A program made the translations under genes and the position numbers. The notes beneath the pieces were generated by a model. It was not told the DNA's origin. It saw nothing but the letters and a program-made list of their open reading frames with translations, and ran no database searches. Shown here one piece after another: positions 17,090-26,593 of a stretch of 64,000 bases of DNA (positions are counted from its first letter, which is position 1; each line of letters begins with the position of its first letter). This DNA is from Streptomyces sp. NBC_00376. GTDB lineage: Bacteria; Actinomycetota; Actinomycetes; Streptomycetales; Streptomycetaceae. The stretch is taken from NCBI RefSeq assembly GCF_036077095.1, contig NZ_CP107960.1:4836001-4900000 (forward strand). The letters are read 5' to 3'.

Positions 17090-18190
17090 TCAGCGCAGGA
17101 TGCCTTCCAGGAAGTCGCTGCCGAGCCGTGCCACCGAGGTCAGGTCCAGCTGGTGCAGCACGTACCGGCCGCGCCGCCGGGTGGTGACCAGGCCCGCCTT
17201 CTTCAGCACCGCGAGATGCCGGGAGACCTCGGGCGCGGTGATGCCGTGCGTGTCGGCGAGCTGGCCGGTGGTGTGCTGGGAGCGGGCGAGATGGCGGCAG
17301 AGCCGCATCCGCATCGGGTGGGCCAGCGCCTCCATGCGCAGCTGGAGCAGTTCCACGGAGGCGGGGGAGGGCAGCTCGGGCTGGTGCACCGGGTAGTGGA
17401 TCACCGGGCGCCAGCCCGGCGCGTGCAGCAGGTTGAGGTGGGGCCAGCCGAAGGTGGACGGGATGAGCGTGAGCCCGAGGCCGACGGCGCTGGTGCGGCC
17501 CTCGCTGAGCTTGTCGGCGCTGATCCTGGTCCCGGCCTCGTCGACGCTCAGCGCCGTGGACACCGCGGCCATCGCCTCGCCGAGCCCCTTGCGCCGCAGC
17601 AGGTCGTTCTTGTGCCGGGCGTCGGTGGCCAGCTGGACCTGGACCCGGCGCCAGGTGTCCGCGAAGAACGCCCGGTCGCAGTCCTCGAACAGGCGCCGCA
17701 CCCAGGCCCGCACCGGGGCCGGATCGGCCAGCAGCCGCTGGGCGAACTCCACCTGCCGGGGGCCGCGAGCCGCCGCCATGTCCAGGGTGCGGGCGCGCAT
17801 CGTCGGATCGGTGAGCGGGGAGGGCGCGCCGAGCCCGTACAGGCTGGTGCAGGTGAACTCCAGGGCGGCGGCGGCGAACCGCTCGTCGTCGAGCCGGTCG
17901 AGGATGTCGAGGTCCTCGGCGAGGGTCGCGCCCGTCCTGCCGTCGCCGCCGCGGACTCCGGCGAACGCCATGAAGACGTCCGAGAACGTGTGGCGCCACA
18001 GGAAGTCGGCCTCGTGCAGCCGGTCGGCGAGGTCCGGCTCCAGTGCGCTGGCGGTCGCCGTCGCCCAGCCGTGCAGGCCGGGGTGGTGCCCCGGCTCGGA
18101 GAGGGCGTGCAGGGCCAGCCCCAGCTCGGCGAGGGGGGAGGTCTCGAAGACGATGCGGTCGGGCGCCAGCCCGGCGATGTCGATGTGCAC
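17090..18190 (-). CDS. ArsR-type winged-helix transcriptional regulator with large N-terminal domain
   Basis: The 366-residue protein has a long N-terminal region (1-270) of unknown fold that resembles DUF5937, then an ArsR-like winged helix: EALAHPMRMRLCRHLARSQHTTGQLADTHGITAPEVSRHLAVLKKAGLV. No metal-binding cysteine pair of the classic ArsR type is present, so it is unlikely to be a metal sensor. The GTG at 18190 (VHIDIAG) has GGAGG seven bases upstream; the GTG two codons earlier overlaps that site. It is divergent from a small hypothetical gene, with about 105 bp between. Ligand and targets are unknown. Confidence 0.84.
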   Translation of the reverse strand: MHIDIAGLAPDRIVFETSPLAELGLALHALSEPGHHPGLHGWATATASALEPDLADRLHEADFLWRHTFSDVFMAFAGVRGGDGRTGATLAEDLDILDRLDDERFAAAALEFTCTSLYGLGAPSPLTDPTMRARTLDMAAARGPRQVEFAQRLLADPAPVRAWVRRLFEDCDRAFFADTWRRVQVQLATDARHKNDLLRRKGLGEAMAAVSTALSVDEAGTRISADKLSEGRTSAVGLGLTLIPSTFGWPHLNLLHAPGWRPVIHYPVHQPELPSPASVELLQLRMEALAHPMRMRLCRHLARSQHTTGQLADTHGITAPEVSRHLAVLKKAGLVTTRRRGRYVLHQLDLTSVARLGSDFLEGILR

Positions 18191-18295
18191 GCTCACCCCT
18201 CCATAGTGCGGGGTTCCCGCAGGAGGCATCGCGCCATTTGACGGTGGTCGTCAATCGGCGGGCGGGCGGCGCCGGGACCGGCCCACGCTGAGGCC

Positions 18296-18556
18296 ATGGA
18301 CGCCATTCAGCAGCACATGATCGACAGCTATCGCGCGGCCCAGCAGGGAGAAGTGCCGCCGCCGCTGCCGGGCCGGCACGACTGGGGAGTGGTGCGCGAG
18401 GCCCGCGACCGGCGCCGCTTCGACGCGGTGATCGCGGGCCGCCCGGCGCGCGGCCGCCGGTGGGCGGCGCTGCGGGCGCTGCTCGCCCGGAGCCGAGGAA
18501 CCGGCGGTCGACGCGCTCCCGGCCGTTCCTCCGCCGGCCCGGCGGGGTCCCGCTAG
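18296..18556 (+). CDS. Small hypothetical protein
   Basis: An 86-residue, Arg/Ala/Gly-rich basic protein beginning MDAIQQHMIDSYRAAQQGE. Residues 1-50 look helical and are plausible protein; the C-terminal third is low complexity. I recognise no family. A CACGCT hexamer ends six bases before the ATG, fitting a leaderless transcript divergent from the ArsR-type gene. Its stop overlaps the stop of the convergent aldolase-like gene by four bases, so the two transcripts would be complementary at their ends. The coding status is likely but not certain. Confidence 0.55.
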   Translation: MDAIQQHMIDSYRAAQQGEVPPPLPGRHDWGVVREARDRRRFDAVIAGRPARGRRWAALRALLARSRGTGGRRAPGRSSAGPAGSR

Positions 18557-19803
18557 ACCATCCGCTCCACGAACTCCCGTACCGCCTCCCGTACGTCGTC
18601 AGCGGTCCACTCCAGCCCCTCGCGGCCCACGGTCATCTCGGTGAACGACAGTCCGGGCGGCCCGGCGGCCGCCGGGTACCACTTGCGGAAGAGGGACACG
18701 CCCGTCTCCTCCGCCTGCCGCACCGCCGCCTCGGTCAGGGCGTCGGCCCCGTACGGCAGCCACACCTGGAACTGGTGCGTGTGCGGCGGTTCCGGATGCA
18801 CCCGGAACCACGGGGTGCCGGCCGCCGAGAAGCCCTCGGCCAGCGCCCCCGCCACCACCTTCGCCTGTGCCACGTACGAAGCCAGCTCCGGCAGCTCCTG
18901 ATCGAGGCCGATCAGGGCCGCGAGCGCCGCCGGGAACTGCTGGAAGACCTGCCCGCCGTACCGGTGGCGCCAGGTGCGGGCCTCCTCGATCAGCGAGGCG
19001 GGACCGGCCAGCGCGGCCCCGGAGATTCCGCCCAGGGTCTTGTAGAACGACACGTACACGCTGTCCGCGAGCGCCGCGATCTCCGGCAGCTCCCGACCGA
19101 AGTGGGGGGCGCACTCCCAGAGCCGCGCGCCGTCGATGTGCACCACCGCATCGCGCTCCCGCGCGGCCGCCACCACGGCCTCCAGCTCCTCCCACGTCGG
19201 CAGGACGAAACCGGCGTCGCGCAACGGCAGCTCCAGCATCAACGTGCCGAACGGCTCGTCGAAGTCGCGGATCTCCTGCGCCGTGGGCAGCCGGGGCGCG
19301 GACGTCGGGTGGACGGTACGCAGCCCGCTCACCGCCTCCAGCGCGCCGCGCTCGTGCACCTCGGGATGGGCGAGCGGGTGCAGCGCCACCGTGGGGTTGC
19401 CGGTCCGCCCGGCCCAGCACCGCAGCGCGACCTGCTGCGCCATCGTCCCGGTCGGGAAGAACGCCGCGGCCTCCGTGCCCAGCAGCTCCGCGATCCGTTC
19501 CTCCAGCTCGGCGACGACGCCGTTGCCGTAGATGTCCGCGGGGCGGTCGAGATCGGTGACGGACCCGGCCCCGGCCGCCAGCGCGGCCAGCCGCTCCCCG
19601 AGCGAGAGGTTCATGGGCGGCCGGATCAGGACCCGTTCGGCCGCGGCCCAGGCGTTGATCCTGCGCAGCTGCTGCGCGTCCTTCGGGGATTCCTCGAGCG
19701 GGTCCTCCCGCGCCTCCGGCCGCGACTGCGCGCCCATGTCCGCCATGCCTTGCTCGTCCGTGTCCGCCATGCGCAGCTCGTCCGTGTCTGCTGTGTCTGT
19801 CAT
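18553..19803 (-). CDS. Threonine aldolase-like PLP enzyme
   Basis: A 416-residue PLP-dependent enzyme of fold type I, of the low-specificity L-threonine aldolase/beta-eliminating lyase family, which cleaves L-threonine or allo-threonine to glycine and acetaldehyde. The PLP lysine is Lys255 in SFYKTLGG; the ring-binding Asp is Asp224 in VHIDGARLW; FFPTGTMAQQ is the phosphate-side loop. It lacks the usual N-terminal DNATxP block and carries instead a 45-residue acidic leader with repeats of the MADTDE kind, so a different substrate is possible. The ATG at 19803 follows GATGAT by six bases with no clear ribosome site. It converges on the small gene 18296-18556. Confidence 0.82.
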   Translation of the reverse strand: MTDTADTDELRMADTDEQGMADMGAQSRPEAREDPLEESPKDAQQLRRINAWAAAERVLIRPPMNLSLGERLAALAAGAGSVTDLDRPADIYGNGVVAELEERIAELLGTEAAAFFPTGTMAQQVALRCWAGRTGNPTVALHPLAHPEVHERGALEAVSGLRTVHPTSAPRLPTAQEIRDFDEPFGTLMLELPLRDAGFVLPTWEELEAVVAAARERDAVVHIDGARLWECAPHFGRELPEIAALADSVYVSFYKTLGGISGAALAGPASLIEEARTWRHRYGGQVFQQFPAALAALIGLDQELPELASYVAQAKVVAGALAEGFSAAGTPWFRVHPEPPHTHQFQVWLPYGADALTEAAVRQAEETGVSLFRKWYPAAAGPPGLSFTEMTVGREGLEWTADDVREAVREFVERMV

Positions 19804-19887
19804 GGGACGATCATCACGCAGCGTGCGGTCCGGACCCGCACGATTTACGGGTGCCCCCGGCCCGGGGCCGCGCACCCCGCCCGGACT

Positions 19888-19908
19888 TTACCCACAGGCT
19901 GTGGACAG
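19888..19908. promoter_or_regulatory. Inverted pair of DnaA-box-like 9-mers
   Basis: TTACCCACA (19888-19896) and, inverted, CTGTCCACA (19900-19908) each differ by one base from known DnaA boxes (TTATCCACA and TTGTCCACA). Together they contain the palindrome CCACAG-G-CTGTGG. They lie about 90 bp before the DUF2520-panC operon. They may be a regulatory DnaA site or a chance palindrome. Confidence 0.35.
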
Positions 19909-19993
19909 CCCGGAGCCCGGACGAAACGCTGGCGTAGCATGCAGAGAAATCGTCCGGTACCCCCCGCGGACTGGAACGGAAGGCCACCGCCGC

Positions 19994-20950
19994 GTGAATG
20001 CAACAGCCCCCAATGACCCCCTCGAAGCCAGGGACCGCCCCGCCCGCCTCACGGTCGGCGTCGTGGGCGCGGGCCGTGTCGGCCCCGCTCTGGCCGCGTC
20101 GCTCCAGCTCGCCGGGCACCGGCCGGTCGCAGTGTCCGGCGTCTCCGACGCCTCCGTGCGCAGGGCGGCCGCACTGCTGCCCGACGTACCGCTGGTGCCG
20201 CCCGCCGAGGTCCTCGCGCGCGCCGAGCTGGTGCTGCTGACCGTCCCCGACGACGCCCTGCCCGGCCTGGTCGAGGGCCTCGCCGAGACCGGCGCGGTGC
20301 GGCCGGGACAGCTGATCGTCCACACCTCGGGGCGGTACGGGACCGGCGTCCTGGACCCGGCGCTGCGGGCCGGCGCCCTGCCGCTCGCGCTGCACCCGGC
20401 GATGACGTTCACCGGCACCTCCGTCGACGTCCAGCGGCTGGCCGGCTGCTCCTTCGGCGTGACCGCTCCCGAGGAGCTGCGGCTCGCGGCCGAGGCGCTG
20501 GTCATCGAGATGGGCGGCGAGCCCGAATGGATCGCGGAGGAGTCCCGCCCGCTGTACCACGCGGCGCTCGCCCTCGGCGCGAACCACCTGGTCACCCTGG
20601 TCGCCCAGTCGATGGAGCTGCTGCGCACGGCCGGGGTCACCGCCCCCGACCGGATGCTCGGCCCCCTCCTCGGCGCCGCGCTCGACAACGCCCTGCGCTC
20701 CGGCGACGCCGCGCTGACCGGCCCGGTGGCCCGCGGCGACGCCGGTACGGTCGCCGCGCACATCGGCGAGCTGCGCAGGCACGCCCCGCAGGCCGTGGCC
20801 GGATACGTGGCGATGGCCCGCGCCACCGCCGACCGCGCGCTCGCCCACGGCATGCTCAAGCCGGAGCTGGCCGAGGACCTCCTCGGGGTCCTGGCCGACG
20901 GCACCGGCCCCGGCACCACGGACGGCACCGGATCACAGGAGCCCCGATGA
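19994..20950 (+). CDS. DUF2520 Rossmann-fold oxidoreductase, first gene of the panC-nad-coaX operon
   Basis: The 318-residue protein has an N-terminal NAD(P)-binding Rossmann domain ([18 protein letters not shown] near residue 20) and a C-terminal helical DUF2520 domain. The family resembles pyrroline-5-carboxylate and ketopantoate reductases; the conserved [10 protein letters not shown] segment and the helical half suggest a small-molecule reductase. It starts with GTG at 19994, with GGAAGG about ten bases upstream, and its stop overlaps the panC start (ATGA). The coupling with panC makes ketopantoate reductase activity plausible, but this is inference; no panE-like gene is otherwise in the operon. 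Confidence 0.85.
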   Translation: MNATAPNDPLEARDRPARLTVGVVGAGRVGPALAASLQLAGHRPVAVSGVSDASVRRAAALLPDVPLVPPAEVLARAELVLLTVPDDALPGLVEGLAETGAVRPGQLIVHTSGRYGTGVLDPALRAGALPLALHPAMTFTGTSVDVQRLAGCSFGVTAPEELRLAAEALVIEMGGEPEWIAEESRPLYHAALALGANHLVTLVAQSMELLRTAGVTAPDRMLGPLLGAALDNALRSGDAALTGPVARGDAGTVAAHIGELRRHAPQAVAGYVAMARATADRALAHGMLKPELAEDLLGVLADGTGPGTTDGTGSQEPR

Positions 20951-22038
20951 CCGACACGACCGGCACGCCCGGCACCCCCCGCCCCACCGCGCCGAGGACG
21001 CCCGCCGCGGCGCAGACACCCGCCGCAGCCCACGCGCCCGCGGCCGCCCTGCTCCGTACCGCGGCCGAGCTCGGCGCGTTCGCCCCGCGCAGGGGCGTGC
21101 GGGCCGTCGTCATGACCATGGGCGCCCTGCACGAGGGCCACGCCACCCTGGTCCGCGCCGCACGCGCGGCGGCGGGCCCCGACGGCCAGGTGGTCGTCAC
21201 CGTCTTCGTCAACCCGCTCCAGTTCGGCGAGGCCGCCGACCTGGACCGCTACCCCCGCACCCTCGACGCCGACCTCGCCGTGGCGGGCGCCGCCGGGGCG
21301 GACGCGGTCTTCGCGCCGTCCGTCGACGAGGTCTACCCCGGCGGCGAGCCGCAGGTCCGGATCTCCGCGGGGCCCATGGGCGAGCGGCTCGAAGGGGCCT
21401 CGCGCCCCGGACACTTCGACGGCATGCTCACCGTCGTCGCCAAGCTCCTCCACCTCACCCGCCCCGACGTCGCGTTCTTCGGGCAGAAGGACGCCCAGCA
21501 GCTGGCGCTGATCCGCCGCATGGTGCGCGATCTGAACTTCCCCGTGAAGATCGCCGGCGTGGAGACGGTCCGCGAACCGGACGGCCTCGCGCTCTCCAGC
21601 CGCAACCGCTTCCTGGACGCGGAGGAACGGCACACCGCCCTCGCCCTGTCCCGGGCCCTGTTCGCCGCCCGCGACCGGCTCGCCGCCCAGCAGGCGCTGC
21701 ACGCCCGTGCCCAGACCACCTCGGCCACCACCGGCCGGGCCGCCGCGCTCACCGCGCTCGGCGAGGCCCGCGCCGCCGCCGACACCCAGGCGGTGGCCCT
21801 GGCCCGCCCGGTCGACGGCCCCTCCGCGGTACGGGCGGCCGCACTCCTGATCCTCGACGACGCGGCGGCCGCGCAGCCCCCGCTCGCCCTGGACTACCTG
21901 GCGCTCGTGGACCCGGCCGACTTCACCGAGATCCCCGACGACCGCACCACCGGTGAGGCGATCCTCGCCGTTGCCGCGCGGGTCGGCAGGACCCGGCTCA
22001 TCGACAACATCCCGCTGACCTTCGGAGCCACCACGTGA
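20947..22038 (+). CDS. panC: Pantothenate synthetase
   Basis: PanC joins pantoate and beta-alanine with ATP to make pantothenate. The 363-residue protein carries the HIGH-type motif MGALHEGH (58-65), [19 protein letters not shown] and the KMSKS-like SSRNRFL. An Ala/Pro/Thr-rich leader of about 35 residues and an Ala-rich insertion near residue 250 make it longer than the usual 280-310. The ATG at 20947 overlaps the preceding stop (ATGA), and its own stop overlaps nadB (GTGA), so the operon is tightly coupled. panB and panD are not in the window. Confidence 0.95.
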   Translation: MTDTTGTPGTPRPTAPRTPAAAQTPAAAHAPAAALLRTAAELGAFAPRRGVRAVVMTMGALHEGHATLVRAARAAAGPDGQVVVTVFVNPLQFGEAADLDRYPRTLDADLAVAGAAGADAVFAPSVDEVYPGGEPQVRISAGPMGERLEGASRPGHFDGMLTVVAKLLHLTRPDVAFFGQKDAQQLALIRRMVRDLNFPVKIAGVETVREPDGLALSSRNRFLDAEERHTALALSRALFAARDRLAAQQALHARAQTTSATTGRAAALTALGEARAAADTQAVALARPVDGPSAVRAAALLILDDAAAAQPPLALDYLALVDPADFTEIPDDRTTGEAILAVAARVGRTRLIDNIPLTFGATT

Positions 22039-23777
22039 CCGGAATACGGCTGACCGCCCCCGCCCCCGGCTGGTCCCTCGACGCCGACGTCGTGGTGGTC
22101 GGCTCCGGCGTGGCCGGTCTCACCACCGCGCTGCGCTGCGCGGCCGAGGGCCTCGCCACCGTCGTCGTCACCAAGGCCCGCCTGGACGACGGCTCCACCC
22201 GCTGGGCGCAGGGCGGCATCGCGGCCGCCCTCGGCGAGGGCGACACCCCCGAGCAGCACCTGGACGACACCCTGGTCGCGGGCGCCGGTCTGTGCGACGA
22301 GGCGGCGGTCCGGATGCTGGTCACCGAGGGCCCGGACGCGGTGCGCCGGCTGATCGGTACCGGCGCCCACTTCGACACCACGGAGAGCGGCGACATCGCG
22401 CTGACCCGTGAGGGCGGCCACCACCGCCGCCGCATCGCCCACGCGGGCGGCGACGCCACGGGTGCCGAGATCTCCCGCACCCTGGTCGAGGCGGTCCGCG
22501 AGGCCGCCCTGCACACCGTGGAGAACGCGCTCGTACTGGACCTCCTCACCGACGCCGAGGGCCGTACCGCGGGCGTCACGCTGCACGTCATGGGCGAGGG
22601 CCAGCACGACGGCGTCGGAGCGGTCCGCGCACCCGCGGTGGTCCTCGCCACCGGCGGCATGGGGCAGGTCTTCTCGGCCACCACCAACCCTGCGGTCTCC
22701 ACCGGCGACGGCGTGGCGCTGGCGCTGCGGGCCGGCGCCGAGGTCTCCGACCTGGAGTTCGTCCAGTTCCACCCGACGGTCCTCTTCCTCGGCGCCGGCT
22801 CCGAGGGCCAGCAGCCGCTGGTCTCGGAGGCGGTACGGGGTGAGGGCGCCCATCTCGTCGACGCGTCCGGCACCCGCTTCATGCTCGGACAGCACGAGCT
22901 GGCGGAGCTGGCCCCGCGCGACATCGTCGCCAAGGCCATCACCCGCCGGATGGAGCTGCTCGGCACCGAGCACATGTATCTCGACGCCCGCCACTTCGGC
23001 GCCGAGATGTGGGAGCAGCGCTTCCCGACGATCCTGGCGGCCTGCCGCGCCCACGGCATCGACCCGGTCACCGAACCGATCCCGGTCGCCCCCGCCGCGC
23101 ACTACGCCTCCGGCGGCATCCGCACCGACCTGCGGGGACGTACCACGGTGCCCGGCCTGTACGCCTGCGGCGAGGTCGCCTGCACCGGCGTGCACGGCGC
23201 GAACCGGCTGGCGTCCAACTCCCTCCTGGAGGGCCTCGTCTTCGCCGAGCGCATCGCGGCGGACATCGTCGAGGACCGGCCCGCCGCGGGCCCCGCGGAG
23301 ACCGGAGACGGCCACGCGCCCTCCCCGCTGATCGCGCCGGAGGCCCGGTCCACGATCCAGCGCATCATGACCCGGGGCGCCGGAGTGCTGCGCTCCGCCG
23401 AGAGCCTGGCCGCCGCCGCCGAAGAGCTGGAGGCCCTCCACAACAGCGCCGCCCTGGCCGTGGAGGCGGACGAGCCCAAGGTCGTGGTGCCCGGCGTCGA
23501 GGCGTGGGAGGTCACCAACCTGCTGCTCGTCTCGCGCGTCCTGGTCGCCGCCGCCCGGCAGCGCGAGGAGACCCGCGGCTGCCACTGGCGCGAGGACCGG
23601 CCCGAGCGCGACGACGAGAACTGGCGCCGCCACCTCGTCGTCCGGCTCACGCCGGAGCGCGTCCCGGTCCTCCGTCGGACGGAGACCGAGGCATTCGGGC
23701 CCGTACGCCCCGCGCAGGGACCAGACTGCGCAGCAGCACCCCCCACCCACCCCGCCGATGTCACCGAGGAGCCGTAA
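22035..23777 (+). CDS. nadB: L-aspartate oxidase
   Basis: NadB is an FAD enzyme that oxidises L-aspartate to iminoaspartate, the first step of de novo NAD synthesis. The 580-residue protein has the dinucleotide motif [14 protein letters not shown] near residue 20, the [11 protein letters not shown] block, the active-site [20 protein letters not shown], and the FAD-binding [25 protein letters not shown]-terminal extension of about 30 residues follows. The GTG start overlaps the panC stop by four bases, and nadC begins two bases after its stop. nadA, the iron-sulfur partner that would use iminoaspartate, is not in this operon and must be elsewhere. Confidence 0.96.
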   Translation: MTGIRLTAPAPGWSLDADVVVVGSGVAGLTTALRCAAEGLATVVVTKARLDDGSTRWAQGGIAAALGEGDTPEQHLDDTLVAGAGLCDEAAVRMLVTEGPDAVRRLIGTGAHFDTTESGDIALTREGGHHRRRIAHAGGDATGAEISRTLVEAVREAALHTVENALVLDLLTDAEGRTAGVTLHVMGEGQHDGVGAVRAPAVVLATGGMGQVFSATTNPAVSTGDGVALALRAGAEVSDLEFVQFHPTVLFLGAGSEGQQPLVSEAVRGEGAHLVDASGTRFMLGQHELAELAPRDIVAKAITRRMELLGTEHMYLDARHFGAEMWEQRFPTILAACRAHGIDPVTEPIPVAPAAHYASGGIRTDLRGRTTVPGLYACGEVACTGVHGANRLASNSLLEGLVFAERIAADIVEDRPAAGPAETGDGHAPSPLIAPEARSTIQRIMTRGAGVLRSAESLAAAAEELEALHNSAALAVEADEPKVVVPGVEAWEVTNLLLVSRVLVAAARQREETRGCHWREDRPERDDENWRRHLVVRLTPERVPVLRRTETEAFGPVRPAQGPDCAAAPPTHPADVTEEP

Positions 23778-23779
23778 CC

Positions 23780-24814
23780 GTGAGCACGCCCGAAGAGAAT
23801 CCGCGCCCCACACCTGTGGACGTACCGCTGGTCCGGATCGGGGCGCCCGCACCGTCCGCGGACGGCTGCGGGGACGGCTGCGGCTGCGGAGGCGACGAGT
23901 TCGACGCGCTGGAGTGCGGCCTCGACCCCGCCCTCGCCCAGCTCCTCGCCGACGTGGGCCTGGACCCGGTCCAGGTCGAGGACGTCGCGCACGTCGCCAT
24001 CGAGGAGGACCTGGACGGCGGGGTGGACGTCACCACCGTCGCGACCGTCGCCGAGGACGCCGTGGCCACCGGCGACTTCACTGCCCGTGAGGCGGGCGTC
24101 GTGGCCGGTCTGCGCATCGCCGAGGCCGTCCTGTCCATCGTCTGCACGGAAGAGTTCGCGGTCGAGCGCCACGTCGAGGACGGCGACCGGGTCGCCCCCG
24201 GCCAGAAGCTGCTGACCGTCACCACCCGCACCCGCGACCTGCTCACCGGCGAGCGCAGCGCGCTCAACCTGCTGTGCCGGCTCTCCGGCATCGCGACCGC
24301 CACCCGCGCCTGGGCCGATGTCCTCGAAGGCACCAAGGCCAAGGTCCGCGACACCCGCAAGACCACCCCGGGCCTGCGCGCCATGGAGAAGTACGCGGTG
24401 CGCTGCGGCGGCGGCGTCAACCACCGGATGTCGCTGTCGGACGCGGCGCTGGTCAAGGACAACCACGTCATCGCGGCGGGCGGCGTGGCCGAGGCCTTCA
24501 AGCGGGTACGGGACGAGTTCCCGGACGTACCGATCGAGGTCGAGGTCGACACCCTCCAGCAGGTCCGCGAGGTGCTCGACGCGGGTGCCGACCTGATCCT
24601 GCTGGACAACTTCACCCCGCTCCAGACCGCCGAGGCGGTCGCCCTGACCGGCGGCCGCGCGGTCCTGGAGTCCTCCGGCCGGCTCACCCTGGACACCGCC
24701 CGCGCCTACGCCGAGGCAGGCGTCGACTACCTGGCCGTCGGCGCGCTCACCCACTCCTCGCCGATCCTCGACATCGGCCTGGACTTCCGCGACACCGACG
24801 GGGCCGGCGTCTGA
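23780..24814 (+). CDS. nadC: Nicotinate-nucleotide pyrophosphorylase (carboxylating)
   Basis: NadC (quinolinate phosphoribosyltransferase) converts quinolinate and PRPP to nicotinate mononucleotide. The 344-residue protein has the family blocks EEDLDGGVDVTT, LTGERSALNLLCRLSGIAT, DTRKTTPGLRAMEKYAVRCGG, NHRMSLSDAALVKDNH and VEVDTLQQV, ending with the barrel strand LAVGALTHS. It is about 50 residues longer than typical NadC; the extra N terminus holds four cysteines (30, 34, 36 and 46) around Gly/Asp residues, which looks like a metal-binding patch. GAGGAG precedes the GTG at 23780. The stop shares one base with the coaX ATG. Confidence 0.95.
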   Translation: MSTPEENPRPTPVDVPLVRIGAPAPSADGCGDGCGCGGDEFDALECGLDPALAQLLADVGLDPVQVEDVAHVAIEEDLDGGVDVTTVATVAEDAVATGDFTAREAGVVAGLRIAEAVLSIVCTEEFAVERHVEDGDRVAPGQKLLTVTTRTRDLLTGERSALNLLCRLSGIATATRAWADVLEGTKAKVRDTRKTTPGLRAMEKYAVRCGGGVNHRMSLSDAALVKDNHVIAAGGVAEAFKRVRDEFPDVPIEVEVDTLQQVREVLDAGADLILLDNFTPLQTAEAVALTGGRAVLESSGRLTLDTARAYAEAGVDYLAVGALTHSSPILDIGLDFRDTDGAGV

Positions 24815-25611
24815 TGCTGCTCACCATCGACGTCGGCAACACCCACACCGTCCTCGGCCTGTTCGACGGCGAGGAGATCGTCGAGCACTGGCGGATCTCC
24901 ACCGACGCCCGCCGCACCGCCGACGAGCTCGCCGTGCTGCTCCAGGGCCTGATGGGCATGCACCCGCTGCTCGGCATGGAGCTGGGCGACGGCATCGAGG
25001 GCATCGCGATCTGCTCCACGGTCCCGGCCGTCCTGCACGAGCTGCGCGAGGTGACCCGCCGCTACTACGGCGACGTCCCCGCCGTACTCGTCGAGCCGGG
25101 CATCAAGACCGGGGTGCCGATCCTGATGGACAACCCGAAGGAGGTCGGGGCGGACCGCATCATCAACGCGGTCGCCGCCGTCGACCTGTACGGCGGTCCG
25201 GCGATCGTCGTCGACTTCGGCACGGCCACCACCTTCGACGCGGTCTCCGCCCGGGGCGAGTACACCGGCGGTGTCATCGCCCCCGGCATCGAGATCTCCG
25301 TCGAGGCGCTCGGCGTCAAGGGCGCCCAGCTCCGCAAGATCGAGCTGGCCAGGCCGCGCAGCGTGATCGGCAAGAACACGGTCGAGGCGATGCAGTCGGG
25401 CATCATCTACGGCTTCGCCGGCCAGGTCGACGGCGTCGTGGCGCGGATGAAGAAGGAGCTGGCGGCCGACCCGGAGGACGTCACCGTCATCGCGACGGGC
25501 GGCCTTGCGCCGATGGTGTTGGGCGAGTCCTCCGTCATCGACGAGCACGAGCCCTGGCTCACCCTCATCGGCCTGCGTCTGGTGTACGAGCGGAACGTGT
25601 CCCGGATGTAG
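24814..25611 (+). CDS. coaX: Type III pantothenate kinase
   Basis: CoaX phosphorylates pantothenate, the first committed step to coenzyme A. The 265-residue protein is an ASKHA-fold kinase: DVGNTHTVLGLF at the N terminus (phosphate 1), EVGADRIINAVAA, IVVDFGTATTFDAV (phosphate 2) and YTGGVIAPG. The ATG at 24814 overlaps the nadC stop by one base (TGATG), so it is the last gene of the five-gene cofactor operon and completes a local route from pantoate to phosphopantothenate together with panC. Length and motifs are those of the family. Confidence 0.95.
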   Translation: MLLTIDVGNTHTVLGLFDGEEIVEHWRISTDARRTADELAVLLQGLMGMHPLLGMELGDGIEGIAICSTVPAVLHELREVTRRYYGDVPAVLVEPGIKTGVPILMDNPKEVGADRIINAVAAVDLYGGPAIVVDFGTATTFDAVSARGEYTGGVIAPGIEISVEALGVKGAQLRKIELARPRSVIGKNTVEAMQSGIIYGFAGQVDGVVARMKKELAADPEDVTVIATGGLAPMVLGESSVIDEHEPWLTLIGLRLVYERNVSRM

Positions 25612-25720
25612 CGGATACCGGCCGTACCTGCGGGAACGGCTCGCGGTGGCGGTGCGCCGCCGCCGCGCCGCCGACGGCCAGCTAAGCCGATATTGTCCAT
25701 TTAGCACGTATTGTCGCGCT

Positions 25721-26335
25721 ATGCCCACGCCATACGGATCACGCGGCGGCATGGCGTTCAGCGCGGACGAGCTGCGGGTGCTCCGACGTGCCCTCGCCAT
25801 CGCCCTCCACCCCATGCCCCTGCCGGACGAGGACGTCCAGGACTGTCTGCGGCTGGCCGGTGCCGTGGACGAGGCGGTCGGCGAGGCGGGACGGCTGCGC
25901 ACGTTCCTCCTCGCCGACCTCGTCCGCTACCGCAACGCCCTCCCCGGCTCCGTCAGCGGCTACCTGGAGCTGCTCCAGGACGCCCTGGCGGGCGGATACG
26001 ACCCCGGCCCCGACGACCTCGCCGCGCTGCGAGCCCTGCGCCACAGGCCGGTGGCCGCGGCGCTCCTGGAGCGCTGCCAGGTGCTCGCGGAGCGGTCGGT
26101 ACGGGCCCGCCTCGCCGGACGCGCCGTGTCGGCGAAGGCCCCCGCGCCGCGCAGCCGGCTCCTCGCCCTGCCCGGCGGCCGGGCCGCCGCCGAAGCGGAA
26201 CCCGAACGGCCCAAGGCCCCGGCGGAACCCGCCCGGCCCACCCGGCCGGCCGGGCGCCCCGCGCCGAAGCCCTCGGAGGTCTTCCCGCCCCGCCGCCGTC
26301 CGGTCCCGCCGCCGCAGCAACGCGCCGCGGGATAG
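25721..26335 (+). CDS. Hypothetical protein with Pro/Ala-rich tail
   Basis: The 204-residue protein has a helical N-terminal domain (residues 10-130) rich in Leu, Ala and Arg, with DVQDCLRLAGAVDEAVGEAGRLRTFLL and PGSVSGYLELLQDAL, and a disordered Pro/Ala/Arg-rich tail (140-204). I do not recognise the family; similar genes follow coaX in streptomycetes. A TATTGT hexamer at 25709-25714 ends six bases before the ATG, so it is probably leaderless; the same heptamer TATTGTC occurs 18 bp further upstream. No signal peptide or membrane segment is present. Confidence 0.75.
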   Translation: MPTPYGSRGGMAFSADELRVLRRALAIALHPMPLPDEDVQDCLRLAGAVDEAVGEAGRLRTFLLADLVRYRNALPGSVSGYLELLQDALAGGYDPGPDDLAALRALRHRPVAAALLERCQVLAERSVRARLAGRAVSAKAPAPRSRLLALPGGRAAAEAEPERPKAPAEPARPTRPAGRPAPKPSEVFPPRRRPVPPPQQRAAG

Positions 26336-26391
26336 GGCCTCTCGGGAGGGGCGGCGCGGAAGCCCGTACCGGTCTCGTTACTCTGGACGGC

Positions 26392-26571
26392 ATGGACTAC
26401 GTATCCGCGCTCCTGCCCCCCGTGGTGATGGCCGCCTTCTTCATCGGCCTCGTCGTGACGATCGTCAAGAGTCAGGGCGGTCCCAACAAGGCCAAGGAGG
26501 ATGCGGCCGTGGACCTGGCGATCGGCCGCGCCGAGTCCGTCCAGCAGGCTCCGCGGGCCGACGGCGCCTGA
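26392..26571 (+). CDS. Small single-span membrane protein
   Basis: A 59-residue protein with one hydrophobic segment (about residues 5-25, LLPPVVMAAFFIGLVVTIV) and a short charged cytoplasmic tail with NKAKEDAAVDLAIGRAE. The size and layout are those of small actinobacterial membrane proteins of unknown role. TACTCT ends seven bases before the ATG and there is no ribosome site, so it is likely leaderless. A good terminator begins 22 bp after the stop. It is missed if only long open frames are considered, because a longer frame on the same strand covers it. Confidence 0.75.
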   Translation: MDYVSALLPPVVMAAFFIGLVVTIVKSQGGPNKAKEDAAVDLAIGRAESVQQAPRADGA

Positions 26572-26593
26572 CCCCGCCACCCCGCAGCACACG

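Noticed and set aside
19888..19908. A replication origin or DnaA cluster.
   Set aside because: Only two imperfect boxes are present, with no dnaA or dnaN genes and no AT-rich unwinding element nearby.
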